A stretch of 64,000 nt of DNA from Halobacillus aidingensis (lineage in GTDB: Bacteria; Bacillota; Bacilli; Bacillales; Halobacillaceae), in NCBI RefSeq assembly GCF_900104185.1, contig NZ_FNIZ01000013.1, forward strand, positions 45,827 to 109,826, read 5' to 3'. The number at the start of each line of letters is the position of its first letter. The first letter of the stretch is position 1. The notes below the pieces were generated by a model. That model did no database searches. It was given only the letters and a program-made list of their open reading frames with translations, and had not been told where the DNA came from. Made by a program: the position numbers and the translations under genes. Below are positions 50,416-59,367 of this stretch, one piece after another.

Positions 50416-53145
50416 TTGAGGATAAGAAGACAGTGGTGGAAAGTGGTCATCAGCGTCGTGCTTGTGTTTTTGCTGGCGGTTCCGACATCTTTTTCGTCGG
50501 TCAGTTCAACGAAGACTTTTGCGGAATCAAATGAAACCGTTACCATCCATTACAAACGATTAGATGGAAACTATGAAGGATGGGGACTGCACCTATGGAA
50601 TAAGGACGGTTCCAATCCTGCGATTGAACAAGGGACGGATTGGTCGGACCCGGTGGAGTTTACGGATGAAACTGACTTCGGAATGTCCGTGGAAATCCCG
50701 GTCATCGACATTAAGAACGGATTGAACTTTATCGTACATAAGGGGGATATGAAAGATACTCCGAATGACAGAAGTTTTCCAGCGACCGGTGAAACGGAGT
50801 TCTGGCTGGTCCAAGGAAAGGAGGAAGTCTATTTGGAAGAACCTGTCCTGACGACTTACGTCGAGTCAGCGAAAATCAAAAATGAGACGCTCATTTCAGC
50901 AAAGATGAGCCAGGTTGAGGAAAGTGCGGATCGTTCTGATTTCGTCCTGAAGGGGGCGGATGGAGAGCGGGTCATCATTGAATCTGCTGATGTGGATGGA
51001 CAAGACGTTCGCCTTCAAACGGCAGAAGCTCTCGATCTCACTCAAACGTACACCATCCAATATGGAGAAGAAGAAACGAATGTGATTGTCGACTGGAAGC
51101 TGATGGATGAAAAGTTCGCGTATGACGGGGACGACCTCGGGGCGACGTTACACGACGACGGTACAGCTGAACTGAAGCTTTGGTCTCCGATCGCGACCGA
51201 TGTTTCTGTCGTTCTTTATGATAAAGACGATCAGTATGAAGTCGTGAACAATGACATCCCGATGGAAAAAGGGGACAATGGCGTCTGGACTGTGACGCTG
51301 GATGCGGCCAATACGGGGATCAAAGACCTCAACAACTATTATTATCAATACAAAATCGAAGCCTATGGCAAGGAAAAGCTTGCCCTCGATCCTTATGCCA
51401 AGTCCATGGCGGCTTCGAACAATGAGGATAACGATGATGTAGGAAAAGCGGCGATTGTCGATCCTTCTGACATCGGGCCAAAACTTGATTTTGCCAAAAT
51501 CAAAGGCTATGAAAAGCGTGAAGATGCGATCATATGGGAAGCACATGTGCGTGACTTCACTTCTGATCCAAGTATCGAAGGAGAATTGGATTCGCAGTTC
51601 GGCACGTTCGATGCTTTTGTAGAAAAGCTCGATTATGTACAAGAACTTGGTGTGACACACATCCAATTGCTGCCTGTCATGAAGTATTATTTCGGTGATG
51701 AGCTCGACAGCAGCACACGTGAACGTGAGTATTCCGCTTCAGGAAACAATTACAACTGGGGTTATGACCCTCACAGTTATTTCGCTCTTTCCGGTATGTA
51801 TTCCGAGCGTCCGGAAGATCCGGAAGAAAGAATCAAAGAGTTCAAGCAGCTGATCAAGGAAATTCACAAACGCAAGATGGGCGTCATTCTGGATGTCGTG
51901 TATAACCACACAGCTAAAGTGAGCATCCTTGAAGACCTTGTCCCGAACTATTATCACTTCATGGATGAGGAAGGGAATGCCAAAGTCGGTTACGGCGGAG
52001 GAAAAGTGGGGACGACTCACGAAATGTCCCGTAAGCTTATGGTCGATTCGATCAAATATTGGGCGGATGAATTCAAAGTCGACGGTTTCCGCTTCGACTT
52101 GATGGGTGACCTGGATGCAGAAAGTGTCCAAGCCGCATACGACGCAGCGGAAGCTTTGAATCCTGACATTTTGATGTTGGGAGAAGGGTGGAGAACGTAC
52201 GCAGGTGATAATTCAGGAGAAGGCGTTCAACCTGCTGACCAAGATTGGATGGATGAAACGGATGGAGTGGCGGTCTTCTCTGATGAAATCAGGAATGAAC
52301 TGAAGTCCGGTTTCGGCAGTGAAGGGGAGCCGCGTTTCATCACGGGCGGCGCTCGTAACATTGATACCATTTTCAACAACATCAAAGGACAGCCTGGAAA
52401 TGTGACGGAAGACGATCCGGGCGATATCGTCCAGTACATCGCAGCACATGACAACTTGACTCTTCATGACGTCATCGCACAGTCCATCAAAAAGGATCCA
52501 GCGAAGCATGAAGAAGAAATCCAAAAGCGGATCCGCCTCGGTAATTCTATGATTCTGACAAGCCAGGGAATCTCCTTCCTTCATGCCGGTCAGGAATACG
52601 GCCGCACGAAGCAGTGGAAAGCAGATGACGTTCCAGAAGCGAAGTCCACATACATGGTTGATGAAAACGGGAACCCATTTGAGGATCCTTACTTCATCCA
52701 TGATTCCTACGATTCTACCGATGTGATCAACCAATTCGATTGGCAGGCTGTATCACAGCCGAGCATCCAACAGGAAACGATGGAATACACGAAAGGCTTG
52801 ATCGAACTGAGACGCTGGACAGATGCTTTCCGCCTCGGTTCTGAGGAAGCAGTCGAAGAAAACGTGACGCTCCTTGATGCACCTGAAATCCAGGAGACGG
52901 ATTTGATGCTTGCTTATAAAGCTGTCGATCCTGGCAAAAAAGCGAAAGGTAGCTACTACGTGTTCATCAACGCCGATGATAAAGAACGTACGTTGACGCT
53001 TGATGCTAATTTGAAAAAAGGAAAAGTGCTCGTCGACAATGACGAAGCTGGACGCAAAAAAGTGAAAGCCCCATCCGGTTTCGAGCTAAGCAAGAATGGG
53101 ATTACCATCGATCCATTGACGACGGTCGTCATTCATACGAAATAA
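50416..53145 (+). CDS. pulA: secreted type I pullulanase
   Basis: 909 residues with a Sec signal peptide (VVISVVLVFLLAVPTSFSSV, cleavage likely after FA near 38), a CBM41-type starch-binding domain (~40-150: VTIHYKRLDGNYEGWGLHLW), an N-terminal beta domain (~245-340), and a GH13_14 catalytic barrel. The pullulanase signature YNWGYDPHSYF is at ~447; catalytic regions are VVYNHTA, DGFRFDLMGD (nucleophile Asp), LGEGW (acid Glu) and AHDNLT. It cleaves alpha-1,6 branches of pullulan/limit dextrin outside the cell. The maltodextrin importer and glucosidase at 24-30 kb could use the products. TTG start after AAGGAGGAG. Confidence 0.94.
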   Translation: MRIRRQWWKVVISVVLVFLLAVPTSFSSVSSTKTFAESNETVTIHYKRLDGNYEGWGLHLWNKDGSNPAIEQGTDWSDPVEFTDETDFGMSVEIPVIDIKNGLNFIVHKGDMKDTPNDRSFPATGETEFWLVQGKEEVYLEEPVLTTYVESAKIKNETLISAKMSQVEESADRSDFVLKGADGERVIIESADVDGQDVRLQTAEALDLTQTYTIQYGEEETNVIVDWKLMDEKFAYDGDDLGATLHDDGTAELKLWSPIATDVSVVLYDKDDQYEVVNNDIPMEKGDNGVWTVTLDAANTGIKDLNNYYYQYKIEAYGKEKLALDPYAKSMAASNNEDNDDVGKAAIVDPSDIGPKLDFAKIKGYEKREDAIIWEAHVRDFTSDPSIEGELDSQFGTFDAFVEKLDYVQELGVTHIQLLPVMKYYFGDELDSSTREREYSASGNNYNWGYDPHSYFALSGMYSERPEDPEERIKEFKQLIKEIHKRKMGVILDVVYNHTAKVSILEDLVPNYYHFMDEEGNAKVGYGGGKVGTTHEMSRKLMVDSIKYWADEFKVDGFRFDLMGDLDAESVQAAYDAAEALNPDILMLGEGWRTYAGDNSGEGVQPADQDWMDETDGVAVFSDEIRNELKSGFGSEGEPRFITGGARNIDTIFNNIKGQPGNVTEDDPGDIVQYIAAHDNLTLHDVIAQSIKKDPAKHEEEIQKRIRLGNSMILTSQGISFLHAGQEYGRTKQWKADDVPEAKSTYMVDENGNPFEDPYFIHDSYDSTDVINQFDWQAVSQPSIQQETMEYTKGLIELRRWTDAFRLGSEEAVEENVTLLDAPEIQETDLMLAYKAVDPGKKAKGSYYVFINADDKERTLTLDANLKKGKVLVDNDEAGRKKVKAPSGFELSKNGITIDPLTTVVIHTK

Positions 53146-53148
53146 AGA

Positions 53149-53184
53149 GAAACCAGCTCCTTTTCTGAGGAGCTGGTTTTTTAT
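53149..53184 (+). terminator. terminator of the pullulanase gene
   Basis: AACCAGCTCC / GGAGCTGGTT stem followed by TTTTAT. Confidence 0.88.
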
Positions 53185-53192
53185 CCGTATTC

Positions 53193-53317
53193 GAAAGTGA
53201 CTTAACGGAGAACGATAGTATCCTTACGCACGACCAAAGTAACTTAATGCTAAGCCAAAGTGTCCTAACGTAGAAAAAAGTACCCTAACGCCATCTCAAA
53301 GTGACTTAACGAATCAA
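53193..53317. repeat. 21-bp degenerate tandem repeat, six units
   Basis: Six successive units with consensus close to CAAAGTGNCYTAACGNAN: GAAAGTGACTTAACGGAG.., GATAGTATCCTTACGCAC.., CAAAGTAACTTAATGCTA.., CAAAGTGTCCTAACGTAG.., AAAGTACCCTAACGCCA.., CAAAGTGACTTAACGAAT... Period 21 bp (one unit 20). The array fills the gap between the pullulanase terminator and the eamA gene and runs into the latter's stop codon. Confidence 0.8.
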
Positions 53318-54222
53318 GAAGCGGACTTTTCCTTGTACTGAGCAGGCTTCTTTTTCGCTTCCTGCACAATGATGACCGATAAAAGGACGAGCACGACCCC
53401 TGCATATTGGTAAACCGTCATCACCTCCGCATAAACGAAATAACCAACGAGTGTCGCGACGACTGGTTCGATGGTGGCGACGATGGAAGCCCGGCTCGAT
53501 TCCACATGCTCGAGGCCTTTCGTGTATAGGAGGAATGGCAAAACGGTCGAGAGGAGTCCCAGACCGAGAACGAGCAGCCAGACGCGGATGTCAGTCAGGA
53601 TAGACGCATTGTTCCATAGACGGCTGAAAGGAACCACCGCAAAGGTTGCAAAAACAAAAGTATATAAGGTCACCGTCAATGAAGGATACTTTTTCAAAAC
53701 GACCTTCCCGAAGATGCTGTATAGAGCGTAAAACAGTCCAGAACCAAGGCCGAATAATAAACCGGCCAGTGACAAGGAGGCTTGAAGTTCGGGAAGTAAT
53801 CCGATGACGAACGTACATCCGATAAAAGTTGTAAAAAGCGCAATCAGTTTTCTCCCTGTCCAAGCTTCTTTAAAGAACATTCTTGAAAAAATAGTTACGA
53901 AAACAGGCGCTGTATAAAGGAGTACGAAGGCGATCGACATGGAAGTCGCTTCGATAGCACTGAACAGGCACCAGTTGAACAAAGCGATGCTGATGACCCC
54001 TGTCCCGAAGAAATAGCGCGAGTCTGCTGGTTTTATTTTCAAAAGCTTTCTATTGGAAACGAGGATGTAGCTGAACAGCATGACCATCGCTGAGGTCACT
54101 CGGAGAGCGACGACTTGAATGGGGGAGAACCCATACTCGTACAATTCGTTTACAAACAGACCGATGATGCCCCACAGGGATGCGCCAAGAAATATCATGA
54201 TAAATGCGCGGTTTCTCGTCAT
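53314..54222 (-). CDS. EamA/DMT-family transporter
   Basis: 302 residues with ten membrane helices in two EamA repeats (~1-140, ~150-285): GASLWGIIGLFVNELYEYGF, VVALRVTSAMVMLFSYI; second repeat FGLGSGLFYALYSIFGKVVL with VESSRASIVATIEPVVATLVG near the end. Family members export amino acids, metabolites or drugs; substrate unknown. GAAGGAGGG ribosome site. Its stop codon lies inside the 21-bp tandem array. Confidence 0.93.
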   Translation of the reverse strand: MTRNRAFIMIFLGASLWGIIGLFVNELYEYGFSPIQVVALRVTSAMVMLFSYILVSNRKLLKIKPADSRYFFGTGVISIALFNWCLFSAIEATSMSIAFVLLYTAPVFVTIFSRMFFKEAWTGRKLIALFTTFIGCTFVIGLLPELQASLSLAGLLFGLGSGLFYALYSIFGKVVLKKYPSLTVTLYTFVFATFAVVPFSRLWNNASILTDIRVWLLVLGLGLLSTVLPFLLYTKGLEHVESSRASIVATIEPVVATLVGYFVYAEVMTVYQYAGVVLVLLSVIIVQEAKKKPAQYKEKSAS

Positions 54223-54359
54223 CCAATCCCTCCTTCATACGTGAATTTCCGTCTATTATACAAAAATTTAGAAAGGTTTGAATATAGTTGTTGCAAAAAA
54301 ATAGGAATTCTTGTTTGATAGAGGATAAGGATGAAATCGAAACACAAGGGGATGGGACT

Positions 54360-54932
54360 ATGAATCCAGTAATGCGAGACGTCAAAACACACATAGAAAC
54401 AGAACGGCTGATCCTGAAAATGCCGGAGCCCGGCGACGGAACAGCGGTCAATGCAGCGATTCAAAGGTCTGTGAATGAACTGAAACCATGGCTCGGATTC
54501 GTCCAGGAGACGCCGACCGTCGAAGACACAGAATCAAACGCAAGGGAAGCGCACGCAAAATTTTTGCTGCGGCAGAATTTAAGGTATCTCGTTTTTCTGA
54601 AAGAGGACCGGACGTTTGTCGGTTCGACAGGTTTTCATCGAATGGACTGGGACGTGCCGAAGTTTGAACTTGGGTACTGGATGGATACCGCTCACAGTGG
54701 AAAAGGATACATGCGGGAAGCGGTGGAGGCATTGACGGCGTACGCGTTGAATGATTTAGGAGGAGCACGGGTGGAAATCCGCTGCGAATCTGAAAATAAA
54801 AGAAGCCGCGCCATTCCGGAATCGCTCGGTTTCGAATTGGAAGGAACCCTTCGCAACGACGATCTCTCTGTCGATGGAAAGCGTTTAACCGACACGTGCA
54901 TCTATGCCAAAGTCCGTGAAAAAGGGGCGTGA
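54360..54932 (+). CDS. GNAT-family acetyltransferase (RimJ/RimL-like)
   Basis: 190 residues from the ATG at 54360, 8 bases after AAGGGG; an upstream ATG at 54288 has no ribosome site. IETERLILKMPEPGDGTAV is the RimL-type opening; acetyl-CoA motif GYWMDTAHSGKGYMREAVEA (~104-123); RCESENKRSRAIPESLGFEL near the C-terminus. Probable N-terminal or small-molecule acetyltransferase. Overlaps or abuts the FAD dehydrogenase gene. Confidence 0.92.
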   Translation: MNPVMRDVKTHIETERLILKMPEPGDGTAVNAAIQRSVNELKPWLGFVQETPTVEDTESNAREAHAKFLLRQNLRYLVFLKEDRTFVGSTGFHRMDWDVPKFELGYWMDTAHSGKGYMREAVEALTAYALNDLGGARVEIRCESENKRSRAIPESLGFELEGTLRNDDLSVDGKRLTDTCIYAKVREKGA

Positions 54933-54936
54933 TCCT

Positions 54937-56268
54937 GTGTGTGACGTGACGATCATTGGTGCCGGCGTCAGTGGTGTGTTTCTTGCTTATACGCTAGCCA
55001 AGGAACATCCGGACTTGAACATCCATGTCATCGATAAAGGAAAGCCACTGGCTGAACGGACGTGTGGATTACAGCAGGAAGCGTGCACTTGTGAAGGCCC
55101 GTGCGATCGGTACGTAGGATTTGCAGGACTCGGAAAATCAGAAGGGAAATTCAATTATACGAACGACTTCGGTGGACAGCTGGGAAGGAAGATCGGCGAA
55201 AAGGGAACGCTTGCGCTCATGGACGAAGTGGATGACCTTTTATGTTCCTATGGAGGCGATGTTGTAGAGAAATACAGTACTAAAAATGAAAAACTTTCTA
55301 AGAAAGCAGCCGAGCACTCCTTACGAGTTTTTTCAACAGAAGTGCGGCATTTGGGGACAAGGGTTGCTCGTCGGATCTTTCAATGCATGTACGAGGATAT
55401 GTATGAACAGATGACCTTCACTTTCAAAGCAGATGTCACAAGAGTCACAAAAGAAGAAGGTTTGTTTTCGATCGATACAAGTCACGGACGGTTCCAAAGC
55501 AGGAAGGTTGTCTTCGCTACAGGCATGAGTGGGAGTGACTGGCTGAAATCCATGTTAGCAGAATTAGGGTTAAAGGCGGGGGAGACACGATTAGATCTGG
55601 GGGTACGAGTGGAGATGCGCGGCAATCAGTTCGATGCCATCCTGCAGGAAACCTTTGAAACGAAACTGCATTACATAACGGATCGTTTTTCTGCAACCAC
55701 TTACTGCATGAATCCGCGTGGAAGAATCATACGCAAGTATCAGCATGGCCTGGTGATGCCGGATGGACAGAATCAGAACGAGGAAGAACCGAGTCAGAAT
55801 TTGAATTTCACTCTTTTCGTTCCGCGGTACTTCAAAAATCAAACAGAGGCCATGGCAGAAGCTCATCATGTGATTGGCGGCATCAATCAAGGGACGGGCA
55901 GGATTGTGGCGCAAAAGTTAGGAGATTTATTGGTGGGAAAACCGTCGGACCATTTTTCCGAAGGCGTTATTCACCCCTCGCTTGAAGCAGAAGCGGGAGA
56001 TCTCCGCAAAGAAGTTCCGTCCGTTTATATAGAGGCGCTACTTGAGTTTTTTGAAGCGTTGGAAGGGCTGCTTGGCGAGGAAATCGATCGCGATACCATC
56101 CTTTATGGGGTGGACAGTAAATTTTATGAAGCGAAGATCTTCACAGATGAGCATTTTGAGACGGAGCTGTCAGGTTTGTACTTGATCGGGGATTGTTCCG
56201 GGGAAACGCATTCCCTGTCTCAAGCGGCGGCGAGCGGAATTTATTTAGCCCGCAGAATCATAGCTTAG
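54937..56268 (+). CDS. FAD-dependent dehydrogenase (COG2509-type) with Cys cluster
   Basis: About 443 residues. The GTG at 54937 (AAGGGG 10 bases upstream) begins just ahead of the dinucleotide motif VTIIGAGVSGVFLAYTLA; an ATG at 54904 overlaps the GNAT gene. A Cys-rich stretch follows (CGLQQEACTCEGPCDRYVGF, ~55-75), as in the uncharacterised COG2509 flavoproteins, then FAGLGKSEGKFNYTNDFGG. C-terminal FAD closure GLYLIGDCSGETHSLSQAAA. Four Cys spaced C-x7-C-x-C-x3-C could bind a metal or Fe-S centre. Physiological substrate unknown. Confidence 0.82.
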   Translation: MCDVTIIGAGVSGVFLAYTLAKEHPDLNIHVIDKGKPLAERTCGLQQEACTCEGPCDRYVGFAGLGKSEGKFNYTNDFGGQLGRKIGEKGTLALMDEVDDLLCSYGGDVVEKYSTKNEKLSKKAAEHSLRVFSTEVRHLGTRVARRIFQCMYEDMYEQMTFTFKADVTRVTKEEGLFSIDTSHGRFQSRKVVFATGMSGSDWLKSMLAELGLKAGETRLDLGVRVEMRGNQFDAILQETFETKLHYITDRFSATTYCMNPRGRIIRKYQHGLVMPDGQNQNEEEPSQNLNFTLFVPRYFKNQTEAMAEAHHVIGGINQGTGRIVAQKLGDLLVGKPSDHFSEGVIHPSLEAEAGDLRKEVPSVYIEALLEFFEALEGLLGEEIDRDTILYGVDSKFYEAKIFTDEHFETELSGLYLIGDCSGETHSLSQAAASGIYLARRIIA

Positions 56269-56273
56269 CCCTT

Positions 56274-57347
56274 TTACAATGAGGCTAAGCTATTTTCAAC
56301 GGCTAGGATTGCTTCTCTTACCTGCGTTTGATCATGAATTCCCATAAGGTGGATCGATTCACTTGGCCGTGTGGAATAGTAGGAAATGTTCTCTATATCC
56401 TCTGGTGAATCAGCATCCAGATCCTTGAGTGATAAAGGCAACCGCATGGATTTGTAAAAAGGAATCAGCTGCTTTATTTGTTCTGTTTTTCCTTCGAGTG
56501 CTAATTGGACGAGGATGCCGTAAGCTACTTTCTCTCCATGCAAAAACATATGAGCCCCCGGCACTTTGGTCAGCCCATTGTGGATGGAGTGCGCACCGGA
56601 TATTCTTCCGTAACCATCTCCAAAGCCTCCGACCATACCTCCTGCCATTATGATCGTTTCAGCGACACGTGTGAATGCAGCAGTGCATTGAGCTTTTTCA
56701 TTGGCATGCACGGCGGCTTTTCCTTTCTCGAACAGAATGTCTCTACACAGTTTTGCAGCGTAAAGGGCCATTTCTAAAGGGACAGGCTTTTCTTTTATAT
56801 GTCTCGTCAGAACGTCGGCTTCATACCATTTGGCAATTGTATCTCCAATTCCCGCACGGAGATATTCGACGGGAGCATGAACGAGCATGTCAGGGTCTAC
56901 GATGACCATGTATGTACTTCTCTTGTAGATCGTATATTCAATGAAATTGCCATTTTCATCATAAAACACACTTAAAGGTGTCCAGGCTGCACAATTGGAT
57001 ACGAGTGTAGGAATCAGGATGACTGGAAGATCAAGCGCCTCGCCGCACGCTTTAGTGAGGTCGAGAATTTTCCCGCCTCCGACACCGATCAAGACGTTCG
57101 TAATAGGAGAGACGTTTTCCTTGATCCTTGCCACTTCCTGATGGGTACATTCCCCGTCATACGAAATGGTTCCGATGCTAAACGGAAATTCTGGCATATA
57201 TGATTCGGCCATGGCCCATGAATCTTTTCCGTGGATGATGGTCCCATGTTTGAACGGCTCATCTTTGATAAGTTCCGGTAATTCTTTCAGTATACCGGGT
57301 TCACACTTGTAAAAGTTCGGAGATCCTTGAACATTTATAGACTCCAT
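56274..57347 (-). CDS. GldA-like iron/zinc alcohol dehydrogenase family protein
   Basis: 357 residues of the glycerol dehydrogenase branch of the Fe-ADH superfamily: NAD motif VLIGVGGGKILDLTKA (~86-101), IPTLVSNCAAWTPLSVFY (~115), metal ligands in RAGIGDTIAKWYEA (Asp), SGAHSIHNGL (His) and FLHGEKVAYG (His). Other members of this branch reduce 2-oxo acids (HcxA) or glycerol/dihydroxyacetone, so the substrate is open. AAAGGGGG ribosome site; convergent with the FAD dehydrogenase (5-bp gap). Confidence 0.88.
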   Translation of the reverse strand: MESINVQGSPNFYKCEPGILKELPELIKDEPFKHGTIIHGKDSWAMAESYMPEFPFSIGTISYDGECTHQEVARIKENVSPITNVLIGVGGGKILDLTKACGEALDLPVILIPTLVSNCAAWTPLSVFYDENGNFIEYTIYKRSTYMVIVDPDMLVHAPVEYLRAGIGDTIAKWYEADVLTRHIKEKPVPLEMALYAAKLCRDILFEKGKAAVHANEKAQCTAAFTRVAETIIMAGGMVGGFGDGYGRISGAHSIHNGLTKVPGAHMFLHGEKVAYGILVQLALEGKTEQIKQLIPFYKSMRLPLSLKDLDADSPEDIENISYYSTRPSESIHLMGIHDQTQVREAILAVENSLASL

Positions 57348-57490
57348 CTCAATCCCCCTTTCAAGATATGCCCATTATTATCCATACCTTAAAATTAAAT
57401 GTCAATGTTGAAAAAATATAATTTAAAAAATTGAGAAAATTATTTACAAACCCTAATACATACGTTAAAGTGTTAAAACATAAACGAAAA

Positions 57491-57597
57491 TTCTTATCGA
57501 GAGTGATGGAGGGAGAAGGCCCGTAGATATCACAGCAACCTTCCTTATGGAGTGGTGCTACATCCTTCAGAATGTTCCTATTCTGGGAGATAAGAGT
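57491..57597 (+). ncRNA. SAM-I riboswitch (S-box)
   Basis: Characteristic S-box elements occur in order: P1 5' strand TTCTTATC, GAGAGTGATGGAGGGA (core), GGCCC, CAGCAACC, AAGG-type P3 replaced by TTCCTTATGGAGTGGTGCTA, CATCC.TTCAGAAT/ATTCTG P4 and GGGAGATAAGAG closing P1. It lies upstream of metNIQ and is followed by an intrinsic terminator, so SAM should switch the operon off by premature termination. Confidence 0.93.
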
Positions 57598-57616
57598 TTG
57601 GCAGTCTTTCATGCGA

Positions 57617-57648
57617 AACTCTCTCCCGTAAAGGGCGGGAGTTTTTTT
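57617..57648 (+). terminator. riboswitch-controlled leader terminator
   Basis: ACTCTCTCCCG-TAAAGGG-CGGGAGT followed by seven T residues, 32 bases before the metN start. Confidence 0.88.
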
Positions 57649-57679
57649 GTGGGAACTTATTTAATCAGGGGGGAAGCCG

Positions 57680-58723
57680 ATGATTTCATTGGAACAACTG
57701 AGCAAAGTCTATCAATCCAAGGGGAAAACCGTGATCGGAGTCGATGACGTCTCATTGGATATCAAAAAAGGGGAAATTTTTGGAGTCGTCGGGTACAGCG
57801 GGGCTGGGAAGAGCACCCTTTTAAGATGCATGAACATTTTGGAACGCCCGACCGAAGGGAAGGTCATGGTCGATGGAATCGATCTCATGACATTGAATTC
57901 CAGGGACTTGAGGAAGGCCAGACAATCGATCGGAATGATCTTTCAAGGTTTTCACCTCGCGATGGCGAAAACCGTTTTGGAAAATGTGGCATTCGCTCTA
58001 AAGGCGTCCGGCGTCAACCGCCAGGAAAGAAAAAGAAGGGCACAGGAATTATTGGAGCTTGTCGGTCTCTCAGATAAAGCCGATCAATATCCGGCCCAGT
58101 TGAGTGGAGGACAGAAGCAGAGGGTGAGCATTGCGCGAGCGCTTGCCAATGATCCTAAGGTGCTTTTGTGTGATGAAGCGACCTCAGCGCTTGATCCGAA
58201 TACGACGCAATCAATTTTGAACCTGTTGAAAAGGATCAATCGTGAACTCGGCCTTACCATCGTCCTGATCACCCATGAGATGGAGGTCGTCAAGGAAATC
58301 TGCGACCGTTGCGCCGTTATGGAAGACGGAAAAATTGTTGAGCAGGGTTCTACATACGAAATCTTCGCTGCTCCTGAAAACGAATTGACGAAACGCTTCA
58401 TCCAAACGGTGATTGACTTCCGTATCCCGGAAAAGATCCTTTCAGAAAGGAAAGGGACCATCGTACATATGACGTTCAAAGGGGACTCGGCCAACGAATC
58501 GATTGTGTCAGATCTCTTACAGGGGTATAACGTACGGGCCAATATTCTGCATGGGAAGATCGATTACATTCAAGACCAGGCTCTCGGTACCTTTGTGATG
58601 GAATTGACAGGAGAACAAAAAGTTGTCCACCGTGCCATACAAGATTTGAAAGAAAAGCTTGGAGAAGTGGAGGTGCTGCAAGATGATCGATCAGCTGATC
58701 AATCTCTGGCCAGAGCTGAATAA
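57680..58723 (+). CDS. metN: methionine ABC transporter ATP-binding protein
   Basis: 347 residues. Walker A GYSGAGKSTLL (~38), Q-loop FQGFHL, signature LSGGQKQRVSIARALA (~138), Walker B VLLCDEATSALDP, H-loop LITHEME. The C-terminal ~80 residues form the NIL/ACT-like regulatory domain that binds methionine in MetN proteins (NESIVSDLLQGYNVRANILH). Controlled by the S-box leader. Overlaps metI by 41 bases. Confidence 0.95.
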   Translation: MISLEQLSKVYQSKGKTVIGVDDVSLDIKKGEIFGVVGYSGAGKSTLLRCMNILERPTEGKVMVDGIDLMTLNSRDLRKARQSIGMIFQGFHLAMAKTVLENVAFALKASGVNRQERKRRAQELLELVGLSDKADQYPAQLSGGQKQRVSIARALANDPKVLLCDEATSALDPNTTQSILNLLKRINRELGLTIVLITHEMEVVKEICDRCAVMEDGKIVEQGSTYEIFAAPENELTKRFIQTVIDFRIPEKILSERKGTIVHMTFKGDSANESIVSDLLQGYNVRANILHGKIDYIQDQALGTFVMELTGEQKVVHRAIQDLKEKLGEVEVLQDDRSADQSLARAE

Positions 58724-59345
58724 ATCATTCATCGAAACACTGATCATGGTAGGCATTGGACTGGTCGTCGCTTTAATCGCAGGCCTTCCGCTCGGGTTGC
58801 TATTGTTTGTGACGGACCGGGATTTGTTTCTCGAGAATCGCACCGTTAAAAGCATCGTGGGCGTCGTGGTGAACTTAATTCGTTCAGTCCCGTTCATTAT
58901 ATTGTTAGTGTTCTTATTCCCTTTTACTAATTTCTTGATTGGGACGACGACCGGTCCTGTAGCAGCTTCGGTCGCGCTTTCGGTTGCTGCCATCCCTTTT
59001 TACGCAAGGATCGTGGAATCGTCTGCACGTGACATTGACAAAGGGGTGATCGAAGCTGCCATCGCCTGCGGAGCTTCCCCTTGGTTAATCATCAAGGATA
59101 TCATTTTTCCGGAAATTAAGCCCGGGCTGATCAGCGGTTTGACCATCACAGCCATCAGTCTGATTGGTTACTCGGCCATGGCAGGTGCCATCGGTGGCGG
59201 AGGGATCGGGGACTTGGCGATTCGATATGGTTACTACCGCTACGATAACTTTGTCATGTTCACCACCGTCATCCTGCTTATTGTCCTCGTCCAAATCGTG
59301 CAATACACCGGCGATTACATTGCAAAAACTGTGAAAAAGAATTGA
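58683..59345 (+). CDS. metI: methionine ABC transporter permease
   Basis: 220 residues from the ATG at 58683 (GGAGG 10 bases upstream); a start at 58659 would lengthen the overlap with metN and begin with a hydrophilic leader. Five membrane helices and the EAA loop VIEAAIACGASPWLIIKDII (~residues 122-141) that docks on MetN. GPVAASVALSVAAIPFYARIVE is typical of MetI. Confidence 0.94.
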   Translation: MIDQLINLWPELNKSFIETLIMVGIGLVVALIAGLPLGLLLFVTDRDLFLENRTVKSIVGVVVNLIRSVPFIILLVFLFPFTNFLIGTTTGPVAASVALSVAAIPFYARIVESSARDIDKGVIEAAIACGASPWLIIKDIIFPEIKPGLISGLTITAISLIGYSAMAGAIGGGGIGDLAIRYGYYRYDNFVMFTTVILLIVLVQIVQYTGDYIAKTVKKN

Positions 59346-59367
59346 ATCATACTTAGGAGGAATCATC

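Noticed and set aside
53193..53317. 21-bp array considered as CRISPR repeats
   Set aside because: Units are contiguous and degenerate, without unique spacers.
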